Origin: Cryptomeria japonica
Lineage: Eukaryota > Streptophyta > Pinopsida > Cupressales > Cupressaceae
DNA: 64,000 nucleotides
Direction of reading: 5' to 3'
Assembly (NCBI RefSeq): GCF_030272615.1
Contig: NC_081413.1
Coordinates: 188,196,669-188,260,668, forward strand
A model generated the notes under the pieces. That model was not told the origin of the DNA and did not search any database. It worked only from the letters and a program-made list of their open reading frames with translations. The position numbers and the translations under genes are program-made. Shown here one piece after another: positions 35,560 through 47,395 of the stretch (the stretch's first letter is position 1; every line of letters begins with the position of its first letter).

Positions 35560-37060
35560 CGATCGCTCCTGATAGTGTTCAGGAAGAGTGTCAAGTCTCC
35601 CATCTTTAAGTGCCTTAAAAAGGTTTTCATCTGCAGATGCGTCCTTTATTTTTACTTTTTTTGTGATCTAGTGCTGCCATTGACTGGTTTTCAGCAGTAG
35701 ATCCTTTATTTCCTTCATTTTTGCGACTGAGAGACTTGGCACTCCCCTGATTGCAAATCTCATTACTTTGTTTGCTAGTAGAGTTTGTTTCCGGGTTGAC
35801 AATACATAGGTAATGGATAATGGAGTCATCATCTGGGAAAATAGGTATATCATGGTTTTCAGGTTCATCCCAGTCTATGAGATCAGGAAAGATAAGTGGT
35901 AAAGAGTCATTGGGTGGATCGAGTTCGGCTGCGGTAAGTGTCATGATGGAGGTATCGTTAAGGTTGATTGAGACATTGAATGGGTTAATGATATTGTCGA
36001 GGTCCTTGATGGTATCATCTTCCATGTAGACTTGCTCATAATGTCGTTGTTCATTTTCTTTGGCGTCATAGATATTTTGTGGACCAAATTCAAGTAGTCT
36101 AGACTATGTGCCTTGTCCTTCTTGAGAAAGGGGTATATGACTAGTATTTTTAGGAATATCTTCCGTCACATTTGAATAGCTGCCCCATTCATAGTCATTT
36201 GAATCAGTCTTAGAAGTGTTGTCCCAGATTCTTTTAGTACTGTGGACAGGTATGTTGTAGGGTGAAAATAGGTCCCTAATGATTGATACCAGTCTGATAG
36301 TTTTCTTTGATTCTATATCAGATCCTACTTGTACTTTTTACATTTGTTCATATATTGTTTCTCCTCGGGGAGTAGTGATGTTGTCAGGGAGTGATTCTTC
36401 CTTGTTTGGAACAGGTTCTGGAACATGATGTACTTCTGCATAAGATTCTTCTTCTCTTTGAATGACCAACTCCTCGTGTTGTTTCTCTTTTTCCTGGTAT
36501 TCACGTTCCTTTCGTATTATTTCTGCTGATTCGTGTAGTGCCTCCTACCATGAGTCCTCCTTGTATTTCTTCTTTGCTTTCCACTGAGGTTTTTTATATT
36601 TATTTGGTTTCTTCTTTGGGGGTAGAGTGTGTTCATAGCCCAATCTTGTTTTGTCTTTAGAAAACTGTGAAGGAGGATCCAATGGTTCTGTGACACCTTC
36701 TTGATGCTTGTCGATAGGTCCTTTGCCATTGTATCCCATTTGTTGCTTGATCAGGTAGCCTTTCCCATACAATTGTGTTGGTATAGTAACTTCCATAGTA
36801 GCAGCTCTGACTTCTTCTTCATCCTTGTATAGTTAACTAAGGATGTCCTTCTCTTCTGATTCATGTGCTAGTGTGCCTAATTGGATAAATTTGCCTTCAA
36901 ACTTGGTGATGGGTTGTGTTGCTTGATGTGTTGATGTTGAAGGTAGTCCATGAGATTTTGGCGATGCTGGTAAGTTGGTTAGACACATGGGTTCCAAAGA
37001 GTATTCTCCCATGCCTTGTTCTTTGATTTTCATCTTTTGTTTGAAATCCATGGATAAAGA
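35560..37060 (-). pseudogene. T2 protease-RT linker with a G-patch-like segment
   Basis: Minus-strand frames between protease and RT include 36796-36545 with YGKGYLIKQQMGYNGKGP and DKTRLGYEHTLPP. This is the pattern of aromatic and glycine residues seen in G-patch-like linkers of Tat elements. It is followed by an acidic stretch (36025-35627, with LPLIFPDLIDWDEPENHDIP). The frame shared by 37678, 37051, 36796 and 36025 indicates one long polyprotein, now cut by stops. Confidence 0.5.
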
Positions 37061-37072
37061 TTTAAGTGTTTC

Positions 37073-37678
37073 TTACTGAGGATCTAGTGTTGAGGAAGTT
37101 TGTTTTTTCATGTCATGTGGAACCAGGTTGTCTTGGGCTGCCCCCATAGCATTACAATGGTGAAAAGGGTTATTATCAACTGATATAGAAATCTCCTGCC
37201 CATTGTACATGAATTTGACACACTGGTGGTAAGTTGAGGGTACTGCTTGCATTTCATGTATCCAAGGTCGACCCAATAAAATATTATATGTGGGGTCTAT
37301 GTCTAAGACTTGGCGCATAGTGTCCCTTTGTATCGGTCCCACTTGAATTAGCAATATCACGGTTCCCTTGGATGATCTTTCTTCATCATCATATGCTTTG
37401 ATAGTGATCTTTTTGTGTGGATCAATAGATTTCTCAGAGAAGCCTAATGCATAGATAAGTTTTAAGGTACAGATATTGAGTCCATCTCCTCCATCTATTA
37501 ATACTTTTTTAACTCGATGTTTGTAGACCAAGACTTCGATGTGAAGTGGAGTATTGTGTGGATGGCTTAATGAGATATTATCATGCTCAGAAAAGGTGAG
37601 ATTATGAGGCCCTGTCATGTGAGCTACCATGACTTGAAATTTGTCAATATCCAGATCTTGAGGTACATTTGTTTCCAA
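37073..37678 (-). pseudogene. T2 aspartic protease
   Basis: A 201-codon open stretch has the retropepsin core VKKVLIDGGDGLNICTLKLI (catalytic Asp in the DGG motif, usual for Tat), then a second half ending YNILLGRPWIHEMQAVPST. It cuts the polyprotein. DGGD instead of DGGS/A may be a change near the active site. Upstream frame 38083-37685 is in the same phase and joins gag to protease. Confidence 0.85.
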
Positions 37679-38099
37679 TAGTGCCTATTCCAAGATGTCT
37701 TTATGCTTTGGTGAAAGTTTTAATAACTCAAGTATGGATATTTGAACAAGAGTTATGTGCAGTTGACTAACCAGATCATATTGAATTTTAGGGATAGTGT
37801 TTGCTACTGATGTATGCCCTTTCAAAACATATTTTTGAGCTCTGGTGGTTACATTGATCAATTCATGTTCGCGTTTGTCCTTGATTTTAATGACATTTAC
37901 TTGATTGTCATTTGTTGATATATGATTGATGGTGTTATTGTATATGTGATTGATACGAGCTCCGTGTGTGTTGTTTGATGTTGAAGCTCCATCCTTGTTG
38001 TAATTTGGAAGGGGATTTTTAAAGGTGTCATGATCACCATTTGTCTTGAGACCATTGACTGTTAAATCACCTCTATCAATCATGTCTTGACCAATGTTT

Positions 38100-39480
38100 T
38101 TAAGCCTCGTACAATCATTTGTTTGATGTCCTTTGTTTCAATAAAAATCACAAAAGTGTGAGTCATTCCACCAAGGTGGTTTGACCTGGGGTTCAAAGTT
38201 GTTTATTGCTGGTAATGAGATAATCTTGTTTGCCAGGAGTTCTTTGAATGCTGATTCTAATGATTGTCCCAATGGTGTGTAAATGCATTTAGGAAAGTTG
38301 TTGGTGTTACCCCTTGAATTTGTATTAGGTCCTCGATTTGTGTCGTTGTTTTGGATATTGTTGGTGTTGTTTGTATTGGAATATTTTGGATTGGTATTCA
38401 GTGCATAAGTGTTAGTGCCTTGGTTAGCACCCTTTTGATTCTTGGTAGCCTAAGGATTGTTTGATAAGGCCAATACTGGTTGTTTGGAATTCACATCATT
38501 AGCCTCGTTTCCTCCTTCATTTCTAGTATTTTTGTTTCTGGTCCAGAACCTGGATTTATCTAAGTTGTTGTTGTTGTTCTGGTTGTTGAAATGAGAGTTG
38601 GATGAATTAGTTCCTTCTTTGAAGAATTTCAATGCTCCTTTCTTAACACATGCCTCTTCTACTTGGATTCAATTTTCAATCAACTTAGCAAAAGATGGTA
38701 TGCATTGGAGCTTGAGTAAGTAACTCATCTCGCTATTCAAATTGTCGATGAAAATTTCCATCTTTTCCTTTTCGGGCACATCTCGAGGATATCTCGAAAC
38801 CATCTGTCTCCAACGTTGAAGAAACACCATGAATTTTTTATTGTTTTTTTGTTTGGTATTGCAGACATCTAGCATGGTGATCGCATGTTGAATATTGTAG
38901 GAGTATTGAGTGATAAATTTGTTGACTTACTCATCAAAGGATCTGATAAGAGGTGTGAGTTTGGATAACCACTCCATTGTTTGTCCTCCCAAGCTTCTCG
39001 AGAATAGCCTCATCAAATAGGTGTCATCATGGGCAAATTCAGGCTCATGGTACAAAATTCCTGAACATGATCGCGAGGATTGCTTTTTCCATCATATTTG
39101 TCAAATTTTAGAATGTCTGAATTCGGGGGAAAAGGTATCATGTTTAACCTTCTGTCAAAAGGGTAAGGACAAATTTTGTTTAAGGAATATTGTACTGTTG
39201 ATCCCTGTTGCATGTCCTATATTTGTCTTTGCAACATTTGCATTTGTTGTGTGAGAGCAACCAAGGGTGCATTTTTTTTCCGAGGGAAGAGTTCTTCCCT
39301 CTCATTATTTCTAGCTTGGGTAGGCGTGTGTTGTGGTATGTTTGGCTTAGGTATGTTTTGCTCAGGGTCACATGCATCTTCTTCTCTTTGTTGTTCCTGA
39401 TAAGTATAATGTCGAGAACTTGTTCTAAAGGCGTTAGCATCGAAGTCTTCAGGAATCCTAACTCCTTTGCTTGTTAGCAT
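38100..39480 (-). pseudogene. T2 gag (capsid and zinc knuckle)
   Basis: Order on the minus strand: a Gln-rich coil (ALTQQMQMLQRQI), CPYPFDRRLNMIPFPPNSDI with KFDKYDGKSNPRDHVQEF, a frame change at about 39000, FMVFLQRWRQMVSRYP, an Asn-rich linker (38632-38450), then PPWWNDSHFCDFY and NKGHQTNDC, which make a CCHC-like knuckle at about 38160-38115. There is a stop inside the knuckle. It is related to T3 gag in every block. It packages element RNA. Confidence 0.8.
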
Positions 39481-39506
39481 GAGTAGGTATTTTTATTTGT
39501 CGAACT

Positions 39507-40079
39507 CTATGAGTCTTTCCATAAGTCTTTGAAATGAGGTGCGCTTTCTTGACATTCTTGGAGGAGCTCTTCAATAATCTCTGTGTCTTCTAGATTTGGA
39601 TACTCGAAGGGATTTGATAATCTTCGATCCATACTGGACTCTGGTTGTGGTTCGTATTGCTTGTTTCGTTGAAAGCGAGTGATAGCGGGCATCTAGTAGA
39701 AACTATCTGTGACAAAGGGGATGAATTCCTCTTCTGTGTTTTGCTCAGGAGTTGGTGGTTCTAATCAAGGTATGTTGTAAGTGATGCAAACTTCCAGGAA
39801 GAAATCTGGATTGATCTTTCCTCCACGATTTAAGCGTTGGCTGAATGCTGCTTTTTGGCAAAATGCTCTACTTCTCAATGGCTCCTTGTCAAATTCGTTT
39901 GACTTGTTTTGAAGATATAAACGCATATGACGGAGAAATGTGCGATGAGATTTGAAGAGTTGGTGATTGATGTAGAGAAATCTATTCCTTTTAGCAAGTT
40001 TCTGGGAACTAGGTTGTTGTTTCCTTAACTTAGTGTTATGATGAAGACTTTTTCTTCTGAAAATATGAGGATTAGTCAT
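39507..40079 (-). pseudogene. T2 reading frame upstream of gag
   Basis: Two pieces in one frame (40079-39765 and 39692-39507) include LAKRNRFLYINHQLFKSHRT, NRGGKINPDFFLEVC and MDRRLSNPFEYPNLEDTEII. They are separated by two stops. This may be the gag N-terminus or an extra ORF. No known domain. Confidence 0.4.
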
Positions 40080-40539
40080 ACATAGGTGATCAATGGTTTC
40101 CTTCGATGTTTGGATTGTGATATTTTTTTTGAAAACTTAAGCCTACTTTTATCAAATGAAGGTTTTGATGCCCCCTCACGACAAAGTGTGTCAAATGATA
40201 TGGAATAAGAGTTTTTCTGATATGGAAAATCGATTTGACAACTTAGGTTTAAACTAGGTATGTTTGATGATGGAATCCATTAGATGATGGACCTTTTGAT
40301 CGGTGTGATGATGTAACCTGATTTTGATAGGAAAAAGTGTTATCTTTAGCTAGTTTTGGACTTGACAACTTTTGTTCTAAGACTGACTTGTTTGATTTGG
40401 AAATGATTTCTTTGGTGTTTCTGATTTGATTTCTTATGACCGTGTTCAATATTGGACTTGAAAGAATACTCAAGAAGTTTGATAAAAAATTTCAAAAAGG
40501 TTTGTTTTGCTCTCTAGTTTTCTGAGTTTTTGACCATGC

Positions 40540-40930
40540 GCTAAGTCAGAGACTAGATGCGCTAAAGAATGATCCCAATGCGCTAAAGGAAGACCCCAAT
40601 GTGCTAAGCTACCTTCGCTATCCGCTAACTTGGACTGTTTGATTTTGACTGGTCTAGATGGATTATGCGCTAATATGTTCCAATTACGTGCTATTGTTTG
40701 AGCTCAAAGCGCTATTATATGTCTTGAATGTGCTAAGATGGTGTCTGAATGTGCTAATATGTCCCTAAGAAGCGCTACTGTTTAGTTGTCAAATGTTCTA
40801 ATGATTTATGCTCTATTTCTCAGAATGGATGTGCTATGTTTAAGCTTGAACGCGCTAAAAGATGGTTTCAAAGCGCTAAGTTTTGCTCCCGATGCACTAG
40901 GATGTTGTTCCTACGTGCTAAACTGCCCTG
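40540..40930 (-). repeat. T2 leader dispersed-word array, gag-proximal (TTAGCGCAT)
   Basis: About 18 copies of atgcgctaa or variants on the plus strand (sense strand TTAGCGCAT) occur every 15-30 bp, for example near 40541, 40558, 40579 and 40600. Between words the sequence is unrelated. Confidence 0.85.
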
Positions 40931-42420
40931 TTTGTTTTTATTTGCTAGTCTTCTTGGAAGTTTTAACACTTTTTTAACCATGATAGATGATTTTCTGAAG
41001 TATGAAATGCAAACACATCATGAAAAAGACAACCATTTTTGCTTATTCTAAACAAAGAGTGTATGTTCAACGAGGATGTGTTCAAATCCCCAATGTTTTA
41101 ATAGGTTTGGATACAAATAATACAATTCAATCAGACTCTTTATTCAAGGGTCATCAACAATATCATAGCCCACTAGTCTCAATACTCTGTCAGCTCAAAT
41201 AACCGTGTCACCCCTAGAGGGCGCCCGTTTTTTTGCCTTTTGCCAGAAATTAACCCAAAGTGAATTGCTTCACAATTGAGTAGCTATCTTGGGAGATATA
41301 TGGTGAGTAATCTTGGGGGTGGATTCTTCCCCACCCTTGCACTATGATATTGCCAATGTTTGGATATTGACTCAGCTCAAGGTCTCTATTTCTAAGGTTA
41401 GTAATCAAGCTTCTTGTTCGATTGTCAATGATAAACTCCCTCAGGAGGCTTCCCAACCTTTAGAATAAAGGCTAATGATACTGGGGGAAGGCTAATCGTT
41501 GTGCAAAACTGTTGAAAGGGACTTTTGTCACCCTCCACTTTTGATTATAGTGGGTTGGAACACTTGGTGATAAAGTCATTTCCCACTTAGGTCGTTCCCC
41601 TCACACCGGCCAAAAATGGTTTTAAGAGTTTTTAGCTCCTCAGAAGGGCAGGCCCGCTAAAGGACTTAAATGCTTGAAATGAAGAAAGCATAAGAGTGGT
41701 TTGAATTTTTGATCACCTAATTAAGGGAAGAGCATATACCTTCCACTTTCGAGACAAGGCAAACAATCTTCTTTTTAACCTTTAAAACAATGATTTTGCT
41801 AACTTCTATCTGGAGATGTTGCTCCAAAAAACATGGTGTTCTTTTTAGCTCCCAAATCAATGATTTTCTAAGCTAAGTAATAAAATCCCAGTCAACAAAG
41901 CAAAGTGTTCGGGTTGGTCAACAAAATGAAATCGATAAAGGGGAAGGACTTCCCTCTACTGGTTTGACTCAAAAACTCTTGGAAAATAAGGTTCTTTAAC
42001 TTGCAAAGTAAAGTGAATCCTTTTAAACACCCAAGGATGGTGAGGTTCTTTTTATAACATTTGCAAAAGTAAAGTTTGTTTGGTTCTTTTTATAGCTTCC
42101 AAAATGAAGTGTTTTCCTCCTAAGAAAGCAAGAAAATAGTTTTTATTTGTTGTTCTTTTTAGGTACCCCAAAATGAAAGGTGAGTTCAATTTTACTTAAC
42201 AAGGAAATGAAGAAAATTTAATATAGCTAACTTTACAAAGTTAGAAATACCAAATTAAACTCCAAGCCTAAAACTTTAGTAAAAGAAAAACAATCTCCCA
42301 AACCCTGCAAAGAAATTGTTAGTTACCTGCAGTAAAACTAGTTAGCAATCAAAATTTTTCTTTTTGTGGACTTCTACAAGTCTAATTTAAGCATCTATTA
42401 CAATTTTGCTTTCTGCCTGT
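40931..42420 (-). other. T2 leader between the two word arrays, no clear gene
   Basis: A minus-strand 68-codon ORF (41456-41250, MGSLLREFIIDNRTRSLITN) is the longest candidate and is not related by eye to the T1/T3 leader ORFs. The rest, including 41650-42300 with several gttctttttag words, shows no coding signal. Confidence 0.35.
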
Positions 42421-42424
42421 GTCT

Positions 42425-42670
42425 TCTATGCGCTACAGAATGGAACCTATGCGCTACAGAATAAGACGGGTGCACTAGCCGAATGCCCAGATGTGCTAGA
42501 TTGATGTACTAAAGCGTCGGGACCTATAGGAAATAGCATAAATGCTATGCGCTAAAGTTAAGTCTTTACGCGCTAAAAGATGGTTTCAAAGTGCTAAACA
42601 GTCTGCTAGATGAGCCAAATAATTGACCGAATGCGCTAGAGGATTCTCTCCACGCGCTGATTCAAGTTTT
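42425..42670 (-). repeat. T2 leader dispersed-word array, PBS-proximal
   Basis: About nine copies of tatgcgctac, acgcgctaa, atgtgctaga or related words (TAGCGCAT on the sense strand) end about 60 bp before the PBS. Confidence 0.75.
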
Positions 42671-42725
42671 TCGCGTACCTGCAAAGTTAATCCTACATCA
42701 AAAATGATTTGATAAATGGGGTTAT

Positions 42726-42743
42726 GCCCCACGGTGGGCGCCA
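42726..42743 (-). other. Primer binding site of T2
   Basis: The minus strand reads TGGCGCCCACCGTGGGGC four bases inside the LTR end. It starts TGGCGCC, a common plant Ty3/gypsy PBS form, and differs from the T1/T3 site. Confidence 0.85.
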
Positions 42744-42747
42744 AAAA

Positions 42748-44571
42748 TGTATGCGGGAAAAGTGGTGCAATGAAACGAAAATTACGAAATCATGACTAGT
42801 CCACACACCAATGGGACTCTTGGTGCAAGTTATGGAGCTATATGGAATAGCTCAACTTCCCAAGGGATGTTCCATTGTTCTCTATCTCACAAGACCCCTT
42901 GAGCCAATGCCTTTTCTCTCAGATCACTGAGAAAAGTGACTTAGGGATGACAATCATGAGAATGATAGATGCTTTTGATCAGTCTAACATGAATGCAATC
43001 CTAATGTGCATGATATTAAAAGATGAACTAACTAGCATGCGAATGATGATAAGATGAAAGGATTAGTTGTTGATATGTGGTGACTGATCAACAAAGTACT
43101 GTACACTCAGCACGTTTTTGTTGATGAAAACCGACATTGTAATAAAACCCTAAAAAGGCCGACTTTGTCTGTTGCCCTAAAAACACATGTTATAAGCGGC
43201 TAGGATGCTTACGGCATAGATAGGTTTATGTATTGTTTTTGCTAGATAATAAGAAAGATAGGACGACTGTGTATGGTGGACGTAACCCATTCTAGGTGAA
43301 CCACGTTAAATCTCTGTGTTATCTGTGTCCTATTTTATTCCTTTATCTTTTGTATTTAGATCTGCATATAATTGTTAGTTCATATTTGCTTCGGATCTGC
43401 TTGAAACCCTAACATTAGTAACAAGGCTATCCTAGCATGTCATACTAGTCTACCATGATTATACAAATAAAGATGATTTGATTATTTCTATCAAAGAGAG
43501 GTTAAATGCTATATGAAAATGATTTAGATGACTAATAAAATGTCTATAAATTTGATGCTAAAGACTTGATTTTTTTGAAGAAGGAAGGGGCTCTATTTAT
43601 AGGGAAAATAGGGCAATGAAGGGTCAAGATTGGATGATCTTATCAAGGGCCAGGATTGAAAGTTATCAATCCATGTTTACAATTCTCACCAATGAAATGG
43701 TGACAATTGTCAACAAGAGACTGCTTGAGAGGAGATGTAAGAAGCATTAAATGCTTGAGAAGACCTCATGGTTACCCTAGGGGGTAAGGGTTAAGGTTAG
43801 GTTAAGATTACCTTTTGGATAAAGCTTTTAATCAAAGGATAAACTTTTGTGCAAGGGTTAAGGAGATAACCAAGGGTGAAGCCATGAATGCTTGATGAGA
43901 CCCTTGGGTTAGATGAAGGTTGAGTTAGGCAAAAAGTCTCTAACCATGCCAAAAGGGTTAGTTAACCATTAATGGTTTGGAAGACTTTGGGGACAAATTT
44001 CTAAGAGTCCTTCCAAATTTGGGGGAACTCAACAAGTTAGCTTGTTGAAGGCATAAAGACTTTAATGCCTTTGGAAGACTTTACTCCAAATTTGAGAAGT
44101 GACATCCTCAAATTTAGGGAAAGGGGATAATTGAAGGGTTTAGGCTAATTGATTAGGATTAGATAGGTTCTAGAAGAATCTAGAAAGAGGGTTAGGAAGC
44201 AAGTGGGAGATGTAGGAGAATGCAAGTGGATGGAGGATAATTTTAATTAAAATAAATTACTTTATTTCAACAAAATAGATGCAAGTGGGGGATTTAAATA
44301 AATTAAATTAATTTATTTGAAGTGAATAATTTAATTAAATGCAAATTTCATTAAAAGGAGAGAGAAGGGATTTAATTAAATAAAATGATTTATTCAATTA
44401 AATGACATGAAAGGCTTAGGTGAATTTAAATAAATAAATTGAATAATTTATTTAATCAAATAGAGGAATGTGGATGATTTAATTAAATTAGATTTAACTA
44501 AAATAGAGGAATGAGAATAAAATGAACATTAAATATTCATTTAGGAAAGTGGTCATTTTTATACGTCCACA
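42748..44571 (-). mobile_element. 5' LTR of T2 (1824 bp with a nested insertion)
   Basis: It starts TGTATGCGGG and ends TATACGTCCACA. Without the nested element and its extra target copy (352 bp) it is 1472 bp. The right flank is GTCAT; the matching left flank was lost with the end of the 3' LTR. Confidence 0.9.
43068..43414. mobile_element. 347-bp solo LTR nested in the T2 5' LTR
   Basis: The insert begins TGTTGATATG and ends CCCTAACA. It is flanked by TTAGT at 43063-43067 and 43415-43419. The other T2 LTR has the empty site (ggattcgtaac at about 21166). Length and structure fit a solo LTR of a small Ty1/copia-type or TRIM element. Confidence 0.9.
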
Positions 44572-47285
44572 GTCATAATTGCTAAAATTGTTAATAAAAA
44601 TACAACGCAAAAGATATTTCATTTTAAGTACAAGGTAGTATCACTCTTGCCAAGCGAAAAGTGTGAAAGAGATTTGAGAAAATAGAAGATGTCTTTAATT
44701 ATGTAGAAATAGATGCTAAAAATATCAAATAATACAAAAGAAAATTTAACTATGTAGAAATATACTCATTGTTCAAATGATTATAAAGCTCTATTTGGTA
44801 CCAAATATGTAATAATTAAATTATTATTATAAAGATAATAAAGCAATAGCAATGGTAGTCATAATATATGTCCCGAATGGGTTACAAAACAAGCATGATC
44901 ATATCATGTGAAGCATAATAATCATATAATGAATGTTAATAACAACAATGTGTGATAATCAAATAATAGATATCAAGTGATAAATAGGAGACAAACATGC
45001 AAGTATATAAAATAAAGGGTATTATATGTCTCTAAGAGTTGTCCTTGATTATAAGGAAACACAAATAATAAGCTACAAAGATCAATATTTTAATCACAAT
45101 AAAACATGCCATACTAGAGATAAAACATTATTAGAACTAACATGTAAATATTGTAATTTTATGCTTATTGGTTCATAGTACAAGAGTGTTCTTATTTATC
45201 ATATGTTAGTTATTTTGCCTTAAGTTCAGGCACTTAGAAAATTCTCATAAAGTGATGTCGAAGTAGAATCAAGAACCTTTAAAAAATTCTTAGTGGCTCA
45301 CAAATTACCTACATGGTCTAGGTTCCTAACTAGGTTTTAAGTGTGACTGTTTGAATGAAATCCTTCAAAGAGGTTCCTAGTGGGTGGTGAACCTATGTAA
45401 CTAGGGAACAATAAGAACATAGGAGATTATTGGCATAGTTCAAGGTACCAAGAACTTCAAAACTTCACCAAGGTTCTAAGTTCATAGTCGATCACTAATA
45501 AGGTTCTTGATAGAACTCTAAGTGTTGAAAATGATACCGGAGGAGAACTTCTCAAAAGTTATAATTCCTTTTATGGGTGGTAAAAAGAGAAAAAAGATAT
45601 TTTTAGTGCTCCTTTTATAACTAGGAATTGAGAATCTTCAAGGCTTCAGGTTCCCAATCAATCCTCGACATGGTAAAGAAAATGACAAGTGTGTAGTAGA
45701 AAAGACTTGAAAAGCTCTAGGAATGTGAAGAACCCCTAACAATAGTTCTTGACGAGCATTTAGTTCTAAAAAAGCCACAAATGCTAACACAAATCAAGAA
45801 TTCGTGATGGGTGATGAAGTTTCTACAACTAGAAACTAGTAAAGGAAGCTTTAGCTAATAATTTCAAACGAGTCACAAACCTCCAACACAAGAAAAATGA
45901 GAATGTTTTAAAATAATGAGACACCATTAATATATTTCAATTCCACAACGGCCGATTTTTTTTTTTTTTTTTCATAGAGCCAACATGACCATACCATTTA
46001 TAGATTGTTATTACATTGGATTTCTTGGGTGATTTCTTGACCCTAGTGCTAAACCCCATCAATGCCATCAGTGCTCATGCATAGTAGAGGTACAAAGAAT
46101 GTTCTTCACCTACATATTATCCTTGGAAAGGATACATTTTTTGCATAGAGCATGATGAAGATGATGGCTAGGGCATGGGCATCCCCTTTGTAACATGTTT
46201 CTTGACGGGTTCAGAAACTTTAACCGACATAATTCCTTAAAAAAAAAGGTAATTAGTTTTCAATCTAATAAAAATAATATTCTCATAAATATTACGAAAT
46301 GATTTGCCCATATATGAGAATTATATTAGACGATGACCTTAGAACAAATTTTTTGTTGACTCTTAAGTTTAACTTTGCTTCTAGAGATATGTTCTCAACA
46401 TATGTAAAGGTAAACTCCACACTTGTGGAAATGAACTTGATGGTGGATTTGAACTTCGTATGTGGAAATTAACTAGCCTATTTTGTATTACTAAAAAGGT
46501 TTTGGTTCAATCTATTGGACTACATATGAGAAAATGGTGTCTATTTTTCTTTGTCAAATCCATATGATTCAATAATGATGAACAAGTATTTGAAATAACA
46601 AACAAACATGTAACATCATCCTAAAGTGTTGAAGCAACATTTTTGTATGTTTATAGTTAATTTCTAAATATACTTAATAGATGTCTAGATTGTACATTAA
46701 TAACTCCTAAACGATTTAAATGAACTTGAATTAGTTCTTATATATCATCCTAATGTACAATTGAAAATAAGATTCATAAATTACAAAGATTAAGATTTAA
46801 TAAATTTTAAAAATTGACAATCCCAATGGATACACATACTTACTACCAATCTAAATTATAATATCAATAATGAATAAACTCTTAAAACATATAAAAACAA
46901 AAGCTGAGCTTTAAATAAAATTATTTGTCAACTCCTATAAAAAATTACATAATATATTCAATGCACTAATAACATTTACTGTGGAAAAAAAATAAAAAAT
47001 TCCAAGCTGTGAAATGTGCAGATTCAATCCAGAGAGATTGGAATACATTCCATAGAGTGGAAAATTGTGCGACTGTGGGGAAAACGGCACGGGTATGACA
47101 TTTTCACTGTTACATCAGTTAAATAGAAAACCTTAATTGCGAAGGCAATGATAGACTTTTATAGTTTTGTTCAAAGCCTCTTCAAAGTTCACAAGCAATA
47201 GGTAGTGCCTTGAATGCAGCGGCTTTTTTGCCAAATGTACAGAAAATAAAAAATAAAGAGCAGTGAAATTTGTTTATAGCTCAAA
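44572..47285. other. AT-rich region upstream of the Rab GGTase gene
   Basis: No coding ORF, LTR pair or known repeat found. A run of about 18 T lies at 45957-45974. The promoter and 5' UTR of the downstream gene must lie at its right end. A weak ttttatag at about 47158 is the only TATA-like candidate, and I do not rely on it. Confidence 0.5.
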
Positions 47286-47395
47286 ATGCATGGGAGACCT
47301 CGAAAGTCGTCAGGCGATGGAGAAAAAGACGTCGCAGAGGCAGCTCGTCTTCAGTCTCTGCAAACTCAGTTCTTCAAAAATCATCATGACAAAAT
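47286..47395 (+). CDS. RGTA: RGTA exon 1
   Basis: From the ATG it encodes MHGRPRKSSGDGEKDVAEAA and RLQSLQTQFFKNHHDK, with a split codon (AT|A, Ile). The donor is GTATGC. The downstream extension past the donor soon loses similarity, and the chosen donor gives DKIYSKEA across the junction, which fits the family. Confidence 0.88.

Noticed and set aside
47080-47100. gggtatgaca as an LTR end before RGTA
   Set aside because: No partner end, polypurine tract or target duplication; short match only.
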